The notes: generated by a model from the letters alone, not told the origin. 8,814 bases of DNA from JBOFZL01 sp051655155 (GCA_051655155.1 JBOFZL010000014.1:1-8814); one strand, 5' to 3'; shown: positions 1 to 5,370, counted from the stretch's first letter. Translations and numbers: made by a program.

Positions 1-281
1 TGAGGTGATACATATATAAATGGAATACCTTTCTTATTAACTAGAGCCTTTATATGCCCTATAACTTTCACTTCTCTATCTGGCTTCATTAAACTTTTCT
101 TCTTTGACTTCCATTGTGTATTACTTAACTTTACTAAAAATATTGAATTCCCCTTATTTTTAATATCTTTACGTGCATGTTCATCTATAACATTTGTTAA
201 AATTAAATCTACTGTTCCATCATTATTTAATTTAGGTTCTTTATCTAAACAACCAGTAATAAATATTCTTGAATTAACCAT
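1..281 (-). CDS. Partial small protein, possible OB-fold/SSB-like (C-terminus outside window)
   Basis: This minus-strand reading frame opens with ATG at 281-279 and runs off the left edge after 93 codons without a stop. A good ribosome site (AAGGAG) lies about six bases before the ATG, which fixes the start. The protein begins MVNSRIFITGCLDKEPKLN. It later has a Lys-rich stretch and the segment REVKVIGHIKALVNKKGIPF. Its order, an N-terminal strand with a G-L-K/P motif followed by a strand-turn-strand with 'V.V.G.I', is reminiscent of single-stranded-DNA-binding OB folds, in which a basic loop precedes the 'v.v.G.l' strand. That is a pattern-level resemblance only; the identity is too weak to name it SSB. 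It lies 96 bases after the RHH gene on the same strand and may be co-transcribed with it. Confidence 0.6.
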   Translation of the reverse strand, partial: MVNSRIFITGCLDKEPKLNNDGTVDLILTNVIDEHARKDIKNKGNSIFLVKLSNTQWKSKKKSLMKPDREVKVIGHIKALVNKKGIPFIYVSP

Positions 282-377
282 AAAAATCTCCTTCTCCGAA
301 AAATGAACACCTCTACATATTTATAAATAACATTTTTTACGCACTAAATGTATCTTTTATATTTCATTATTGTATAG

Positions 378-917
378 TTATCTTTTTTCATTATTTTTTA
401 TAAAATCTTTTAATGCCTGAGCCATAAGGTCCTGCTTATTAAACTCTTTATTCTTATTACAAAATAAATCAAACTCATCCCATATAGCTTTATTTATTCT
501 TATAGTTGTTCTAGTAGTTTCACTTTCTGGTAAATCAATTTTAATACCTTCATTTATAACCTCGATGACTTCTGTCATACTATTGTCATCACGAGTTTTA
601 AACCAATTAAGCATATCAAAAATTTCATCCTTATGCTCTACAATCTCTATCATATCTTGCTTTATATTAAACATATTATTTGTTGTCATACTATTGTCAT
701 CATATCTTGAGACAGTTGAAATCTCAACATTTCCATCTTGATGACAACTGTCATCTCTAAGTACATAAATATTATTTTCAACTTTATATCCATGCTTTTT
801 CATATACTTAGTCATACTATCTAATAACTTATATCCTACAATATCTTTTATTTCATGCCTTGTTTTACCTTCATCTTGAAGCTGTAATATATACTGAACT
901 TTATCTATGATAATCAC
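378..917 (-). CDS. RHH-type DNA-binding protein, likely autoregulator or partition accessory
   Basis: A 179-residue protein with three parts. Residues 1-50 look like a short HTH-like helical domain (KTRHEIKDIVGYKLLDSMTKYM). Residues 51-130 are an acidic, low-conservation linker containing the repeated motif DDNSMT (73-78 and 110-115). Residues 135-176 (TRTTIRINKAIWDEF, then NKQDLMAQALKDFI) have the strand-helix-turn-helix pattern of a ribbon-helix-helix domain, as in CopG/Arc/omega proteins. I infer a DNA-binding dimer that controls its own promoter or acts in plasmid segregation. Heptads GATGACA/TGTCATC lie in its promoter and within its own coding sequence. Its extended -10 promoter is at 954-962. 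The first usable codon is GTG at 917, whose bases overlap the only good Shine-Dalgarno sequence (AGAGGTGAT), so the true start is uncertain. No ParA-type ATPase is visible in the window. Confidence 0.75.
   Translation of the reverse strand: MIIIDKVQYILQLQDEGKTRHEIKDIVGYKLLDSMTKYMKKHGYKVENNIYVLRDDSCHQDGNVEISTVSRYDDNSMTTNNMFNIKQDMIEIVEHKDEIFDMLNWFKTRDDNSMTEVIEVINEGIKIDLPESETTRTTIRINKAIWDEFDLFCNKNKEFNKQDLMAQALKDFIKNNEKR
573..590. repeat. Intragenic heptad cluster 1 (TGTCATACTATTGTCATC)
   Basis: An 18-bp sequence with two direct TGTCATM heptads 11 bp apart. It is repeated exactly at 684-701. Immediately left of it, GATGACT at 564-570 forms an imperfect inverted pair with the first heptad, at the same 2-bp spacing as the perfect palindromes. 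On the coding strand it encodes DDNSMT of the RHH protein. Confidence 0.65.
684..701. repeat. Intragenic heptad cluster 2 (TGTCATACTATTGTCATC)
   Basis: An exact second copy of the 18-bp sequence at 573-590, 111 bp away and in the same orientation and reading frame. It contributes the other DDNSMT of the RHH protein. The heptads match the arms of the promoter palindromes. Confidence 0.65.
740..755. repeat. Intragenic palindrome GATGACA-N2-TGTCATC
   Basis: A perfect 7-bp inverted repeat with a 2-bp spacer inside the RHH coding sequence (residues DDSCHQD). Its architecture is identical to that of the two intergenic palindromes at 933-948 and 1021-1036, so it is probably a bound site rather than a coding coincidence. 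Confidence 0.65.
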
Positions 918-932
918 CTCTCATACCAAATT

Positions 933-948
933 GATGACAAGTGTCATC
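933..948. promoter_or_regulatory. Operator palindrome GATGACA-AG-TGTCATC at the RHH promoter
   Basis: Perfect 7-bp arms, extending to 9 bp (TTGATGACA/TGTCATCAA, 931-950), lie 6 bp downstream of the TATAAT box and cover the expected transcription start of the RHH gene. This position suits autorepression. The RHH protein is the obvious candidate ligand; this is inference from position and from the repeated motif. Confidence 0.7.
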
Positions 949-953
949 AATAA

Positions 954-962
954 ATTATAGCA
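954..962 (-). promoter_or_regulatory. Extended -10 promoter of the RHH gene
   Basis: The minus strand reads TGCTATAAT, an extended -10 element with a perfect TATAAT at 959-954. No good -35 is visible at the expected distance, which is usual for extended -10 promoters. Transcription would begin near 947, inside the operator palindrome. Confidence 0.6.
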
Positions 963-1020
963 TAATATTTTTAATAAAATATTATATATCATTACTCATT
1001 TATTTACTTTAGTTAGTGCT

Positions 1021-1036
1021 GATGACACTTGTCATC
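1021..1036. promoter_or_regulatory. Upstream palindrome GATGACA-CT-TGTCATC
   Basis: A second perfect intergenic palindrome of the same design, centred 88 bp upstream of the promoter-proximal one and just beyond the PIN-operon terminator. The pair brackets the RHH promoter and could allow looping or cooperative binding. Confidence 0.65.
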
Positions 1037-1047
1037 TCTTTATATTT

Positions 1048-1077
1048 AAAAAAGCTCCCTATAAAATAGAGAACTTT
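1048..1077 (-). terminator. Rho-independent terminator of the XRE-ImmA-PIN operon
   Basis: The minus strand forms a 12-bp helix (AAAGTTCTCTAT / ATAGGGAGCTTT, including two G-U pairs) with a 3-nt loop, followed by further Ts. It begins a few bases after the PIN gene's stop codon. Confidence 0.85.
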
Positions 1078-1081
1078 AAAC

Positions 1082-1657
1082 TTACTTTATTCCTAAGATA
1101 TCAGACCAACCTTTTCTCTTAAATCTACTAATAGACTTAGAGTATATTTGTTTGAAATTTAAACTTGATGGATAACTTAAAGTATCATTTATACTAGTAT
1201 ATATACTTTCGGCTTCTTCACTTGTAAGCAGATTACCATTAACACATATAGCTAATATATTATTGTGAGTTAGCATTATATATTCATCATCTAACCACTC
1301 AAAATCCGATGTATTATCAGATACTATAATACTAGTTCCTATAGCTGCTGCATATCCTGCACATTCACTTTCACCTTTACCAATATAATTATACTTTTCT
1401 CTGATTATCGGCTCAGCTAATTTATTAATTACAAAGTCTTTTTTTCTATCAACTACTTTGAATATACTATTAGAGTCAGTTATTTTAAAATTTATCTTTC
1501 CAAATAGTTTTCCAGCTTTTTTGGATAGCTCTTTATCATATACATAGTGAGGTATTATAATTTCATCAAATAACAAATCTAATATATCTAACCTATCTAT
1601 CTTAGCTAGATTTATCAATATATCGGTATCTGAAATTGCAATCTTATGTTTTTTCAT
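1082..1657 (-). CDS. PIN-domain ribonuclease, candidate toxin/effector
   Basis: A 191-residue protein with the PIN fold's acidic residues in order: D10/D12 (ISDTDILINLAKI), E43 (VYDKELSK), E96 (GKGESECAGYAAA) and D114/D118 (IVSDNTSDF). PIN proteins such as VapC are metal-dependent RNases, so this is probably an RNase acting in the cytoplasm. It is longer than a typical VapC (about 130 residues). The extra length is an insert at about 45-90 and a basic C-terminal tail (KSISRFKRKGWSD). Its ATG follows the ImmA-like gene's TAG directly (TAGATG), implying translational coupling. It is last in a three-gene operon and is followed at once by a terminator. No VapB-like antitoxin is present. I infer control by the upstream XRE protein and the peptidase, either as a toxin or as a defence effector. 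Confidence 0.82.
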   Translation of the reverse strand: MKKHKIAISDTDILINLAKIDRLDILDLLFDEIIIPHYVYDKELSKKAGKLFGKINFKITDSNSIFKVVDRKKDFVINKLAEPIIREKYNYIGKGESECAGYAAAIGTSIIVSDNTSDFEWLDDEYIMLTHNNILAICVNGNLLTSEEAESIYTSINDTLSYPSSLNFKQIYSKSISRFKRKGWSDILGIK

Positions 1658-2461
1658 CTATACTAAATCATCCTCTTCTTTATTATTAGGTTCATAACCA
1701 TAATCTTTAGGATCTCTTTGTGCAAACTCTAATAACTCTGTTATTTTTGTATATGATATTTTATTATCTTCATAATTTTTTCTTGAGATTTCTATATATT
1801 CCTTTGATATATATGACTTCATTGATGGTATTATTAAAGAAATATCATAACCTTCTTTTTTAGTTATTTCTTGTAATTCTAAACTCTTTTCATTAGTACC
1901 ATAAGAAGCTAAATCTTCATATATATCTATACTACATAAATCTAATTGTACTAATCTCTTAAGCATAGCTTTATAACTTACTTTTAACTCATTATTTAGC
2001 CTTACTATATGTCTTGGCTCTATTTTATTAGGCTCAATGTCTACTAACTTGTAAAATAGTTCCTTTACATAATCCTCTGGCATTAAAAACTCTGCTGCAA
2101 AAATATCTGCTCTTCTATCTTCATCTTGATACTTACTATCTTCAATTAATTTATCTTTTTTTAATATGCTATCATTACAAACTATATGATATAACTCATG
2201 TCCGCCTGTGTATCTTTCATGACCTAGTGTATAGCTACTATTTAACATTACTATAAACTTTCCATCAAAATAAGTTGAAAATCCTGAAACTTCCATGCTT
2301 TCTAATGGCTTTCTTATAAAAAAGGCTTCATTTTCTAATACATCAAAGATATCTATAATTCCCTTTTTTATAAATCTATATCTAACTGCATCTGCAATCT
2401 CTTTTATTTCTAGTCTTAAATCCTCTGGTGGCAATTTTAAGCTTTCTTTAGTTAACTTCAT
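1658..2461 (-). CDS. ImmA/IrrE-family zinc metallopeptidase (COG2856-like)
   Basis: A 267-residue protein with the zinc-peptidase signature HELYH at 88-92 in the context GGHELYHIV. The family's downstream helix ADIFAAEFLMPED is at 118-130. Residues 60-75 (GFSTYFDGKFIVMLNSS) match the strand region that precedes the active site in ImmA/IrrE proteins. Members typically cleave or inactivate a partner XRE repressor in response to a signal, as ImmA does to ImmR and IrrE to DdrO. The C-terminal third (about 175-267) is charged and unrecognised, and may be the sensor or partner-binding part. The gene lies 7 bp after the XRE gene and abuts the PIN gene. This makes it the likely switch that relieves XRE repression, or that controls the nuclease directly. 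Catalytic residues look intact. Confidence 0.88.
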   Translation of the reverse strand: MKLTKESLKLPPEDLRLEIKEIADAVRYRFIKKGIIDIFDVLENEAFFIRKPLESMEVSGFSTYFDGKFIVMLNSSYTLGHERYTGGHELYHIVCNDSILKKDKLIEDSKYQDEDRRADIFAAEFLMPEDYVKELFYKLVDIEPNKIEPRHIVRLNNELKVSYKAMLKRLVQLDLCSIDIYEDLASYGTNEKSLELQEITKKEGYDISLIIPSMKSYISKEYIEISRKNYEDNKISYTKITELLEFAQRDPKDYGYEPNNKEEDDLV

Positions 2462-2468
2462 CTAACAA

Positions 2469-2852
2469 CTACTCCTTCCACAAAGGCGCACTTTTTTTAA
2501 AATTACCTTTTTTAACTATATTCTTTTGATTCATAAAACTAATTATAATATTTTGAACCTCTTCTATCTCAGCTAAAGTTTCTTCAGTTACATTTTTCTT
2601 TTTTCTAAACAGTGTAACTAGATCATCATTATCATCTTCTAATATATCTTCTATCTTTACACCAAGAACATCGCAGATTTTACTTAACTCAACTGCTGAT
2701 ACACTTCTATTACCATTCTCTATCTTACTTAATGTTTCTCTACTCATAACACAGTCTTTATTTTTTAGTGCGTCTACCATATCTTGCTGTGTAATTTCTT
2801 TTGCTTCTCTATATTGTTTTATTCTATCTCCTATAAGTTCCTTTGTTAACAT
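2469..2852 (-). CDS. XRE-family transcriptional regulator
   Basis: A 127-residue protein with a Cro/C1-type HTH at about 7-65 (IGDRIKQYREAKEITQQDMVDAL, then SRETLSKIENGNRSVSAVELSKICDVLGV). It is followed by an acidic segment (EDDNDD) and a C-terminal helical region, which in such pairs is often where the ImmA-type protease acts. GGAGG lies 7 bases before the ATG. It is the first gene of the XRE-peptidase-PIN operon. Its promoter (TTGAAT, 17 bp, TAATAT) overlaps a GTAAT-N5-ATTAC palindrome, so autorepression is likely. Confidence 0.9.
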   Translation of the reverse strand: MLTKELIGDRIKQYREAKEITQQDMVDALKNKDCVMSRETLSKIENGNRSVSAVELSKICDVLGVKIEDILEDDNDDLVTLFRKKKNVTEETLAEIEEVQNIIISFMNQKNIVKKGNFKKSAPLWKE

Positions 2853-2875
2853 TTAAAAACCTCCAAATCTTATGA

Positions 2876-2890
2876 GTAATAATATATTAC
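2876..2890. promoter_or_regulatory. Candidate XRE operator, GTAAT-N5-ATTAC
   Basis: A 15-bp inverted repeat overlapping the -10 of the minus-strand promoter and its expected start point, about 25 bp before the XRE start codon. Binding by the XRE protein is inferred from position. The motif is AT-rich, so chance occurrence is possible. Confidence 0.45.
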
Positions 2891-2912
2891 ATTATATTAA
2901 GTTTTTATTCAA
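2884..2912 (-). promoter_or_regulatory. Candidate promoter of the XRE operon
   Basis: The minus strand has TTGAAT at 2912-2907, a 17-bp spacer and TAATAT at 2889-2884. The matches are 4 of 6 or better at each box with ideal spacing, and the predicted start near 2877 is suitably placed for the XRE gene. Confidence 0.5.
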
Positions 2913-2926
2913 TTAGTTCTTATTAT

Positions 2927-2955
2927 TTGTAACCTTTTATTACATAATTTATACT
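2927..2955 (+). promoter_or_regulatory. Divergent promoter driving a candidate small RNA
   Basis: TTGTAA, a 17-bp spacer and TATACT on the plus strand, pointing away from the XRE operon. No plus-strand ORF follows, but a strong hairpin with a T run ends about 55-100 bases downstream. Confidence 0.45.
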
Positions 2956-2961
2956 TATAGT

Positions 2962-3056
2962 TTAAATTTAATATTTTCCCTATGTTATTTTAATGAAATA
3001 AATATGATAAGAGATGAATTAGGAGCAAAGAGCACTCCTAACTCATCTCTTTTTAT
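2962..3056 (+). ncRNA. Candidate small RNA, about 95 nt
   Basis: This stretch runs from the predicted start of the 2927-2955 promoter to the end of the hairpin-plus-T-run at 3009-3054. It contains no credible ORF: ATGs are followed by a stop within three codons. Being divergent from the XRE operon, it could be a regulator or antitoxin RNA, or simply terminated pervasive transcription. The call rests only on a promoter-like and a terminator-like sequence at sensible spacing. Confidence 0.35.
3009..3054. terminator. Strong hairpin terminator, possibly bidirectional
   Basis: The arms 3009-3025 and 3035-3051 pair with one mismatch around a 9-nt loop and are followed on the plus strand by TTTTT. 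On the minus strand the mismatch becomes a G-U pair, but the tail (TTATCATATTT) is weaker. It may end the small RNA and also shield the XRE operon from read-through from the right. Confidence 0.65.
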
Positions 3057-3063
3057 CTATATT

Positions 3064-3153
3064 ACTAGGGTCGAATCTATTAGGTCAGAGTCTGACATCA
3101 CAGCTTGTAGCAAAAAACGCTACAACCTGTGATGCCATCCTCAAAAACCTAGT
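3064..3153. other. Compact folded element, 90 nt, unknown
   Basis: ACTAGG (3064-3069) pairs with CCTAGT (3148-3153) and encloses two hairpins: TCAGA-G-TCTGA (3085-3095), and a strong stem 3096-3111/3119-3134 (CATCACAG/CTGTGATG and TTGTAGC/GCTACAA, with one C-C mismatch and a loop rich in A). It is clearly more GC-rich than its surroundings. There is no T run on either strand, so it is not a simple terminator. It could be a folded RNA, a recombination or mobilisation site, or a remnant mobile-element end. Strand is undecided. Confidence 0.45.
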
Positions 3154-3191
3154 TTCTAGTTTTCTATCATTTATCTTTTAAATATAATAAT

Positions 3192-3233
3192 AAAAAAATC
3201 ACCTATAATCTTATAACTATTACAAGTGATTTT
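3192..3233 (-). terminator. Minus-strand terminator downstream of RNA element A
   Basis: On the minus strand AAAATCAC and GTGATTTT (3233-3226 / 3202-3195) extend through G-U pairs to a ~14-bp helix, followed by further Ts. Two of the inner pairs exist only as G-U in the minus orientation, which fixes the direction. It lies about 55 bases past the 3' end of element A and would give a transcript of about 700 nt. Confidence 0.7.
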
Positions 3234-3288
3234 ATATTTTACTTATACTTTTAATACTGTTTTTGATATCTTTTCATTAATAATATTA

Positions 3289-3916
3289 TAGCTTGTATTA
3301 TATATAATGGCTTTTATATTACTATACCTGTATGTATTGATACTACTCCATTACTTAATACTTACTATGGAGTTTGGCTTCGCCACCGCGCTTTACGTTC
3401 CAATCTTTTGAGAAAAACATTCAAAAGGATTTTCACTACAATCGCTAACTCAAAACCCTCCTACAATCAATATTTCATCAGATATTTAAAGTTACTTGTT
3501 TTCTAGATACCTAGGTCAGTTTTAAAAATGACCTAACGGTCGTGCCCCTCTGCCTAATCTCAAAAGCACTCACACTATTCACTACTAACATAGGTCTCCA
3601 ATATCTTATTTCATAACAAATCTCCGACCTATCTTATTCGCTCATACGTGTTCGTAGCTTATTTGAGATAGCCATTCACTGCCCTGTCGCCCAATGCCCT
3701 AACCTAAAGTTTTTGTAAAATAGAATATCAACATTTATCAGACCTTCACATTTTGAATAAGCTACTACAATAGTCCTTAAAAGTTTATTTCTCCTATCAA
3801 CTATATAGGTGTATCTACTTGGTTTCGGTATTAAACTTTATAGGTTTCTATCCCGCATTGGATAAAACCATTGCTCCGCTATCCAATACTAGTGCATATA
3901 TGGCTTTTAAAAGCTA
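3289..3916 (-). ncRNA. Large structured noncoding RNA element, copy A
   Basis: A ~628-bp element with no ORF, present as a diverged inverted copy at 6435-7027. Near-identical blocks (3802-3900, 3670-3702, 3539-3575, 3421-3458, 3367-3413) alternate with unalignable stretches. Helices visible in the minus-strand sense: TATTGGATA/TATCCAATG (3888-3880 / 3864-3856); ATCTCAA/TTGAGAT (3669-3663 / 3563-3557); TAGGTC/GACCTA (3631-3626 / 3596-3591) capped by TTAT-GAA-ATAA; TAGGTCA/TGACCTA (3535-3529 / 3518-3512). Several are kept in copy B by changing both partners. TAGCTT/AAGCTA (3916-3911 / 3294-3289) may close the whole. The minus orientation is supported by T-G wobbles and the downstream terminator. 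A TATAAT at 3923-3918 could be its -10, but transcription would then start inside the closing helix, so the 5' end is uncertain. The 5' end overlaps the amidase stop codon by three bases. Size and setting recall ROOL/GOLLD-type RNAs; this is untested. Confidence 0.7.
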
Positions 3917-4576
3917 AATTATATATGTATCTGAAAATCCTTTACTCTTAGCCATTTCAACTAATTGTATAGCATTGCTTCTTTCTGTAAAAGCTCCAAT
4001 ACAAACCTTATACAAATAACCTTCACTAGCTGTCTTTAAATCAAATAAAACAACTATATTATCTCTTATAGCTCTAGCAACTCTTTTTATATTTTCACTA
4101 TTATTTAAATCTATTTCTGATGCTACATTTGATATAAAATCTATCTCAACTAAACAAGCAGGCATCTTAGTATTTTTAAGCACTGAAAAACTTTGACTTA
4201 GCTTAACACCACGATTTCTAACCTTGAAAATACCTGAAATATCCTCACACATACCCTTAGAAAACTCATTTAACTTTTTATTACTATTTGAATACTGCCA
4301 AACCTCAACACCTCTAACACTATTGTCTTTAGCTGAGTTAATATGAATAGATAAAAAATAATCTGCTTTAAAATCATTTGCTATCTTAGCTCTTTCACTC
4401 AATGAAAGATACACATTAGATAATCTAGTAAACTTAAAATCTAGCTCATAACCTTTTAATAACTCATTTAATTCCTTTCCTATAGCTAAAATAACATTTG
4501 CTTCATGTGTTTTCTTTGGTCCAATAGCTCCTGGGTCCGACCCTCCATGTCCTAAATCAATAACTAATCTTCCCAT
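3914..4576 (-). CDS. N-acetylmuramoyl-L-alanine amidase (Amidase_3) with partial SPOR tail
   Basis: A 220-residue zinc amidase that cleaves the lactyl-L-alanine bond of peptidoglycan. The Amidase_3 domain spans about 1-180 and carries all key residues: H10 (DLGHGGSDPGA), E25 (THEANV) and H78 (SIHINS) as zinc ligands, and catalytic E144 (CLVEIDF). Residues 187-220 (YLYKVCIGAFTERSNAIQLVEMAKSKGF) match the first half of a SPOR peptidoglycan-binding domain. A complete SPOR has about 70 residues, so the protein ends early, exactly where RNA element A begins. There is no signal peptide, as in phage endolysins that rely on a holin. No classical holin is visible, although a small membrane peptide begins at 8712. 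The RBS is AAGGAGG. A TATAAT at 4612-4607 on the minus strand may be its own -10. It may be a prophage-derived lysis gene or a cell-wall remodelling enzyme for DNA transfer. Confidence 0.92.
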   Translation of the reverse strand: MGRLVIDLGHGGSDPGAIGPKKTHEANVILAIGKELNELLKGYELDFKFTRLSNVYLSLSERAKIANDFKADYFLSIHINSAKDNSVRGVEVWQYSNSNKKLNEFSKGMCEDISGIFKVRNRGVKLSQSFSVLKNTKMPACLVEIDFISNVASEIDLNNSENIKRVARAIRDNIVVLFDLKTASEGYLYKVCIGAFTERSNAIQLVEMAKSKGFSDTYII

Positions 4577-4702
4577 AAATACCTCCTTATTATTTAATAT
4601 ATCTAAATTATAAAAGTTAAAAATTGATTTATGGGTGAATAGATTGCAATTACTTAAATTTCAAAAAATAAAATACTAAAAATAAATTATCTTTTAGATA
4701 TT
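4577..4702. other. Upstream region of the amidase gene
   Basis: AT-rich noncoding DNA between the amidase start and the next terminator. It holds the AAGGAGG ribosome site of the amidase and a minus-strand TATAAT at 4612-4607 without a clear -35. I see no ORF, repeat or folded RNA in it. Confidence 0.5.
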
Positions 4703-4740
4703 AAAAAAGTCCGTATTTTAGCTTGTACGGACTTTTATTT
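4703..4740. terminator. Bidirectional terminator after the HTH gene
   Basis: A perfect 11-bp helix AAAAGTCCGTA/TACGGACTTTT (4705-4715 / 4726-4736) with a 10-nt loop. There are T runs on both strands. It begins immediately after the stop codon of the HTH gene at 4741 and separates that gene from the amidase. Confidence 0.85.
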
Positions 4741-5139
4741 TTACTCACTAGTATTTGTATTAAATCCAAAACTTTTAACCTCTACGCCCTTAATATCGCC
4801 TGATATCCAACTATCTTTTACCTGCTCTTCCTTCTCATTCATACTATCAGCCTTTTTACTTCTACCAGATCTCTTTGCCTTGGTCTTTTTAACATCACTT
4901 TTATTATTAGCTGCTTCTTCTCTAGATTTTTTATTTATATAATCCTCAAACTTCATAGTTCCAAACTTCTCAACCATAGACTGCTCAGTAATAACCCAAG
5001 TCTTGCCAAACTTTTTAATATCCTTACCTTCAACCAACTTCTCACAAGCTACCTGTTTTCTCAAGCTGGAAGCATCAATTCCATAAATCTCTCCAACCTC
5101 TGAAAAAGTATATAACCCTTGAAAACTACCCTTAACCAT
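4741..5139 (-). CDS. Small HTH DNA-binding protein with basic/acidic tail
   Basis: A 132-residue protein. Residues 8-62 (GLYTFSEVGEIYGIDASSLRKQVACEKL, then GKTWVITEQSMVEKFG) resemble the excisionase/MerR-like HTH of small plasmid and phage regulators: helix-turn-helix, then the strand 'GKTWVIT'. The rest is a charged, probably disordered tail with a basic cluster (KKTKAKRSGRSKK, about 85-97) and an acidic end. AGGTGAT just before the ATG is a good ribosome site. It faces ardA across a 386-bp control region. The sequence TTCCCGATATCGT at 5173-5185 overlaps its own probable promoter and recurs in the 59-bp inverted repeat nearer ardA. I infer that it represses itself and may control the divergent ardA operon. 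The exact family is uncertain. Confidence 0.65.
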   Translation of the reverse strand: MVKGSFQGLYTFSEVGEIYGIDASSLRKQVACEKLVEGKDIKKFGKTWVITEQSMVEKFGTMKFEDYINKKSREEAANNKSDVKKTKAKRSGRSKKADSMNEKEEQVKDSWISGDIKGVEVKSFGFNTNTSE

Positions 5140-5158
5140 GTAATCACCTCATCTAATA

Positions 5159-5188
5159 TATATAATTAATCATTCCCGATATCGTCAA
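5159..5188 (-). promoter_or_regulatory. Candidate promoter of the HTH gene
   Basis: The minus strand has TTGACG at 5188-5183 (five of six) and, after 18 bp, TATATA at 5164-5159. It starts transcription about 25 bp before the HTH gene. The -35 and spacer contain the CGATATCG-centred site, an ideal place for autorepression. Confidence 0.5.
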
Positions 5189-5189
5189 A
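5173..5189. promoter_or_regulatory. Candidate operator TTCCCGATATCGTCAAA
   Basis: Shares TTCCCG-N-TATCGT with both arms of the 59-bp inverted repeat at 5249-5307, giving three copies of one motif in the control region. It overlaps the -35 of the HTH promoter. The ligand is unknown; the HTH protein encoded next to it is the leading candidate. Confidence 0.55.
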
Positions 5190-5248
5190 ACTTAGTCATA
5201 AACTATAATTATAAATTCTATGAATTAACAAAAAATCATCTTTTATAT

Positions 5249-5307
5249 TCCCGTTATCGTGAAAGAATAGGGATATAATATATCCCTATTCTTTCACGAT
5301 AACGGGA
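5249..5307. repeat. Perfect 59-bp inverted repeat between HTH gene and ardA
   Basis: Arms of 29 bp (starting TCCCGTTATCGTGAAAG) match perfectly around a single A at 5278. Each arm carries the TCCCG-N-TATCGT motif, and the centre reads TATAATATA. It is not a terminator, since no operon ends here and no T run follows. Possibilities are a double operator for a dimeric or tetrameric regulator, a cruciform-forming replication or transfer site, or a hairpin promoter active on single-stranded DNA during conjugative entry. Confidence 0.85.
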
Positions 5308-5342
5308 CTTATTTTAAATATAATCTTAATTTTTTCTACTGT

Positions 5343-5370
5343 ATACAATTCACTATATAGTGAATTGTAT
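5343..5370. repeat. Perfect 28-bp palindrome upstream of ardA
   Basis: ATACAATTCACTAT followed directly by its exact complement ATAGTGAATTGTAT, with no spacer. The 13-mer AATTCACTATATA (5347-5359) recurs at 8583-8595 right after the rep gene, which hints at a shared operator. It lies about 60-85 bp before the candidate ardA promoter. Confidence 0.8.

Noticed and set aside
5249..5307. The 59-bp inverted repeat as a transcription terminator
   Set aside because: No gene ends nearby on either strand, the flanks lack T runs, and a perfect 29-bp arm is much longer than terminators need.
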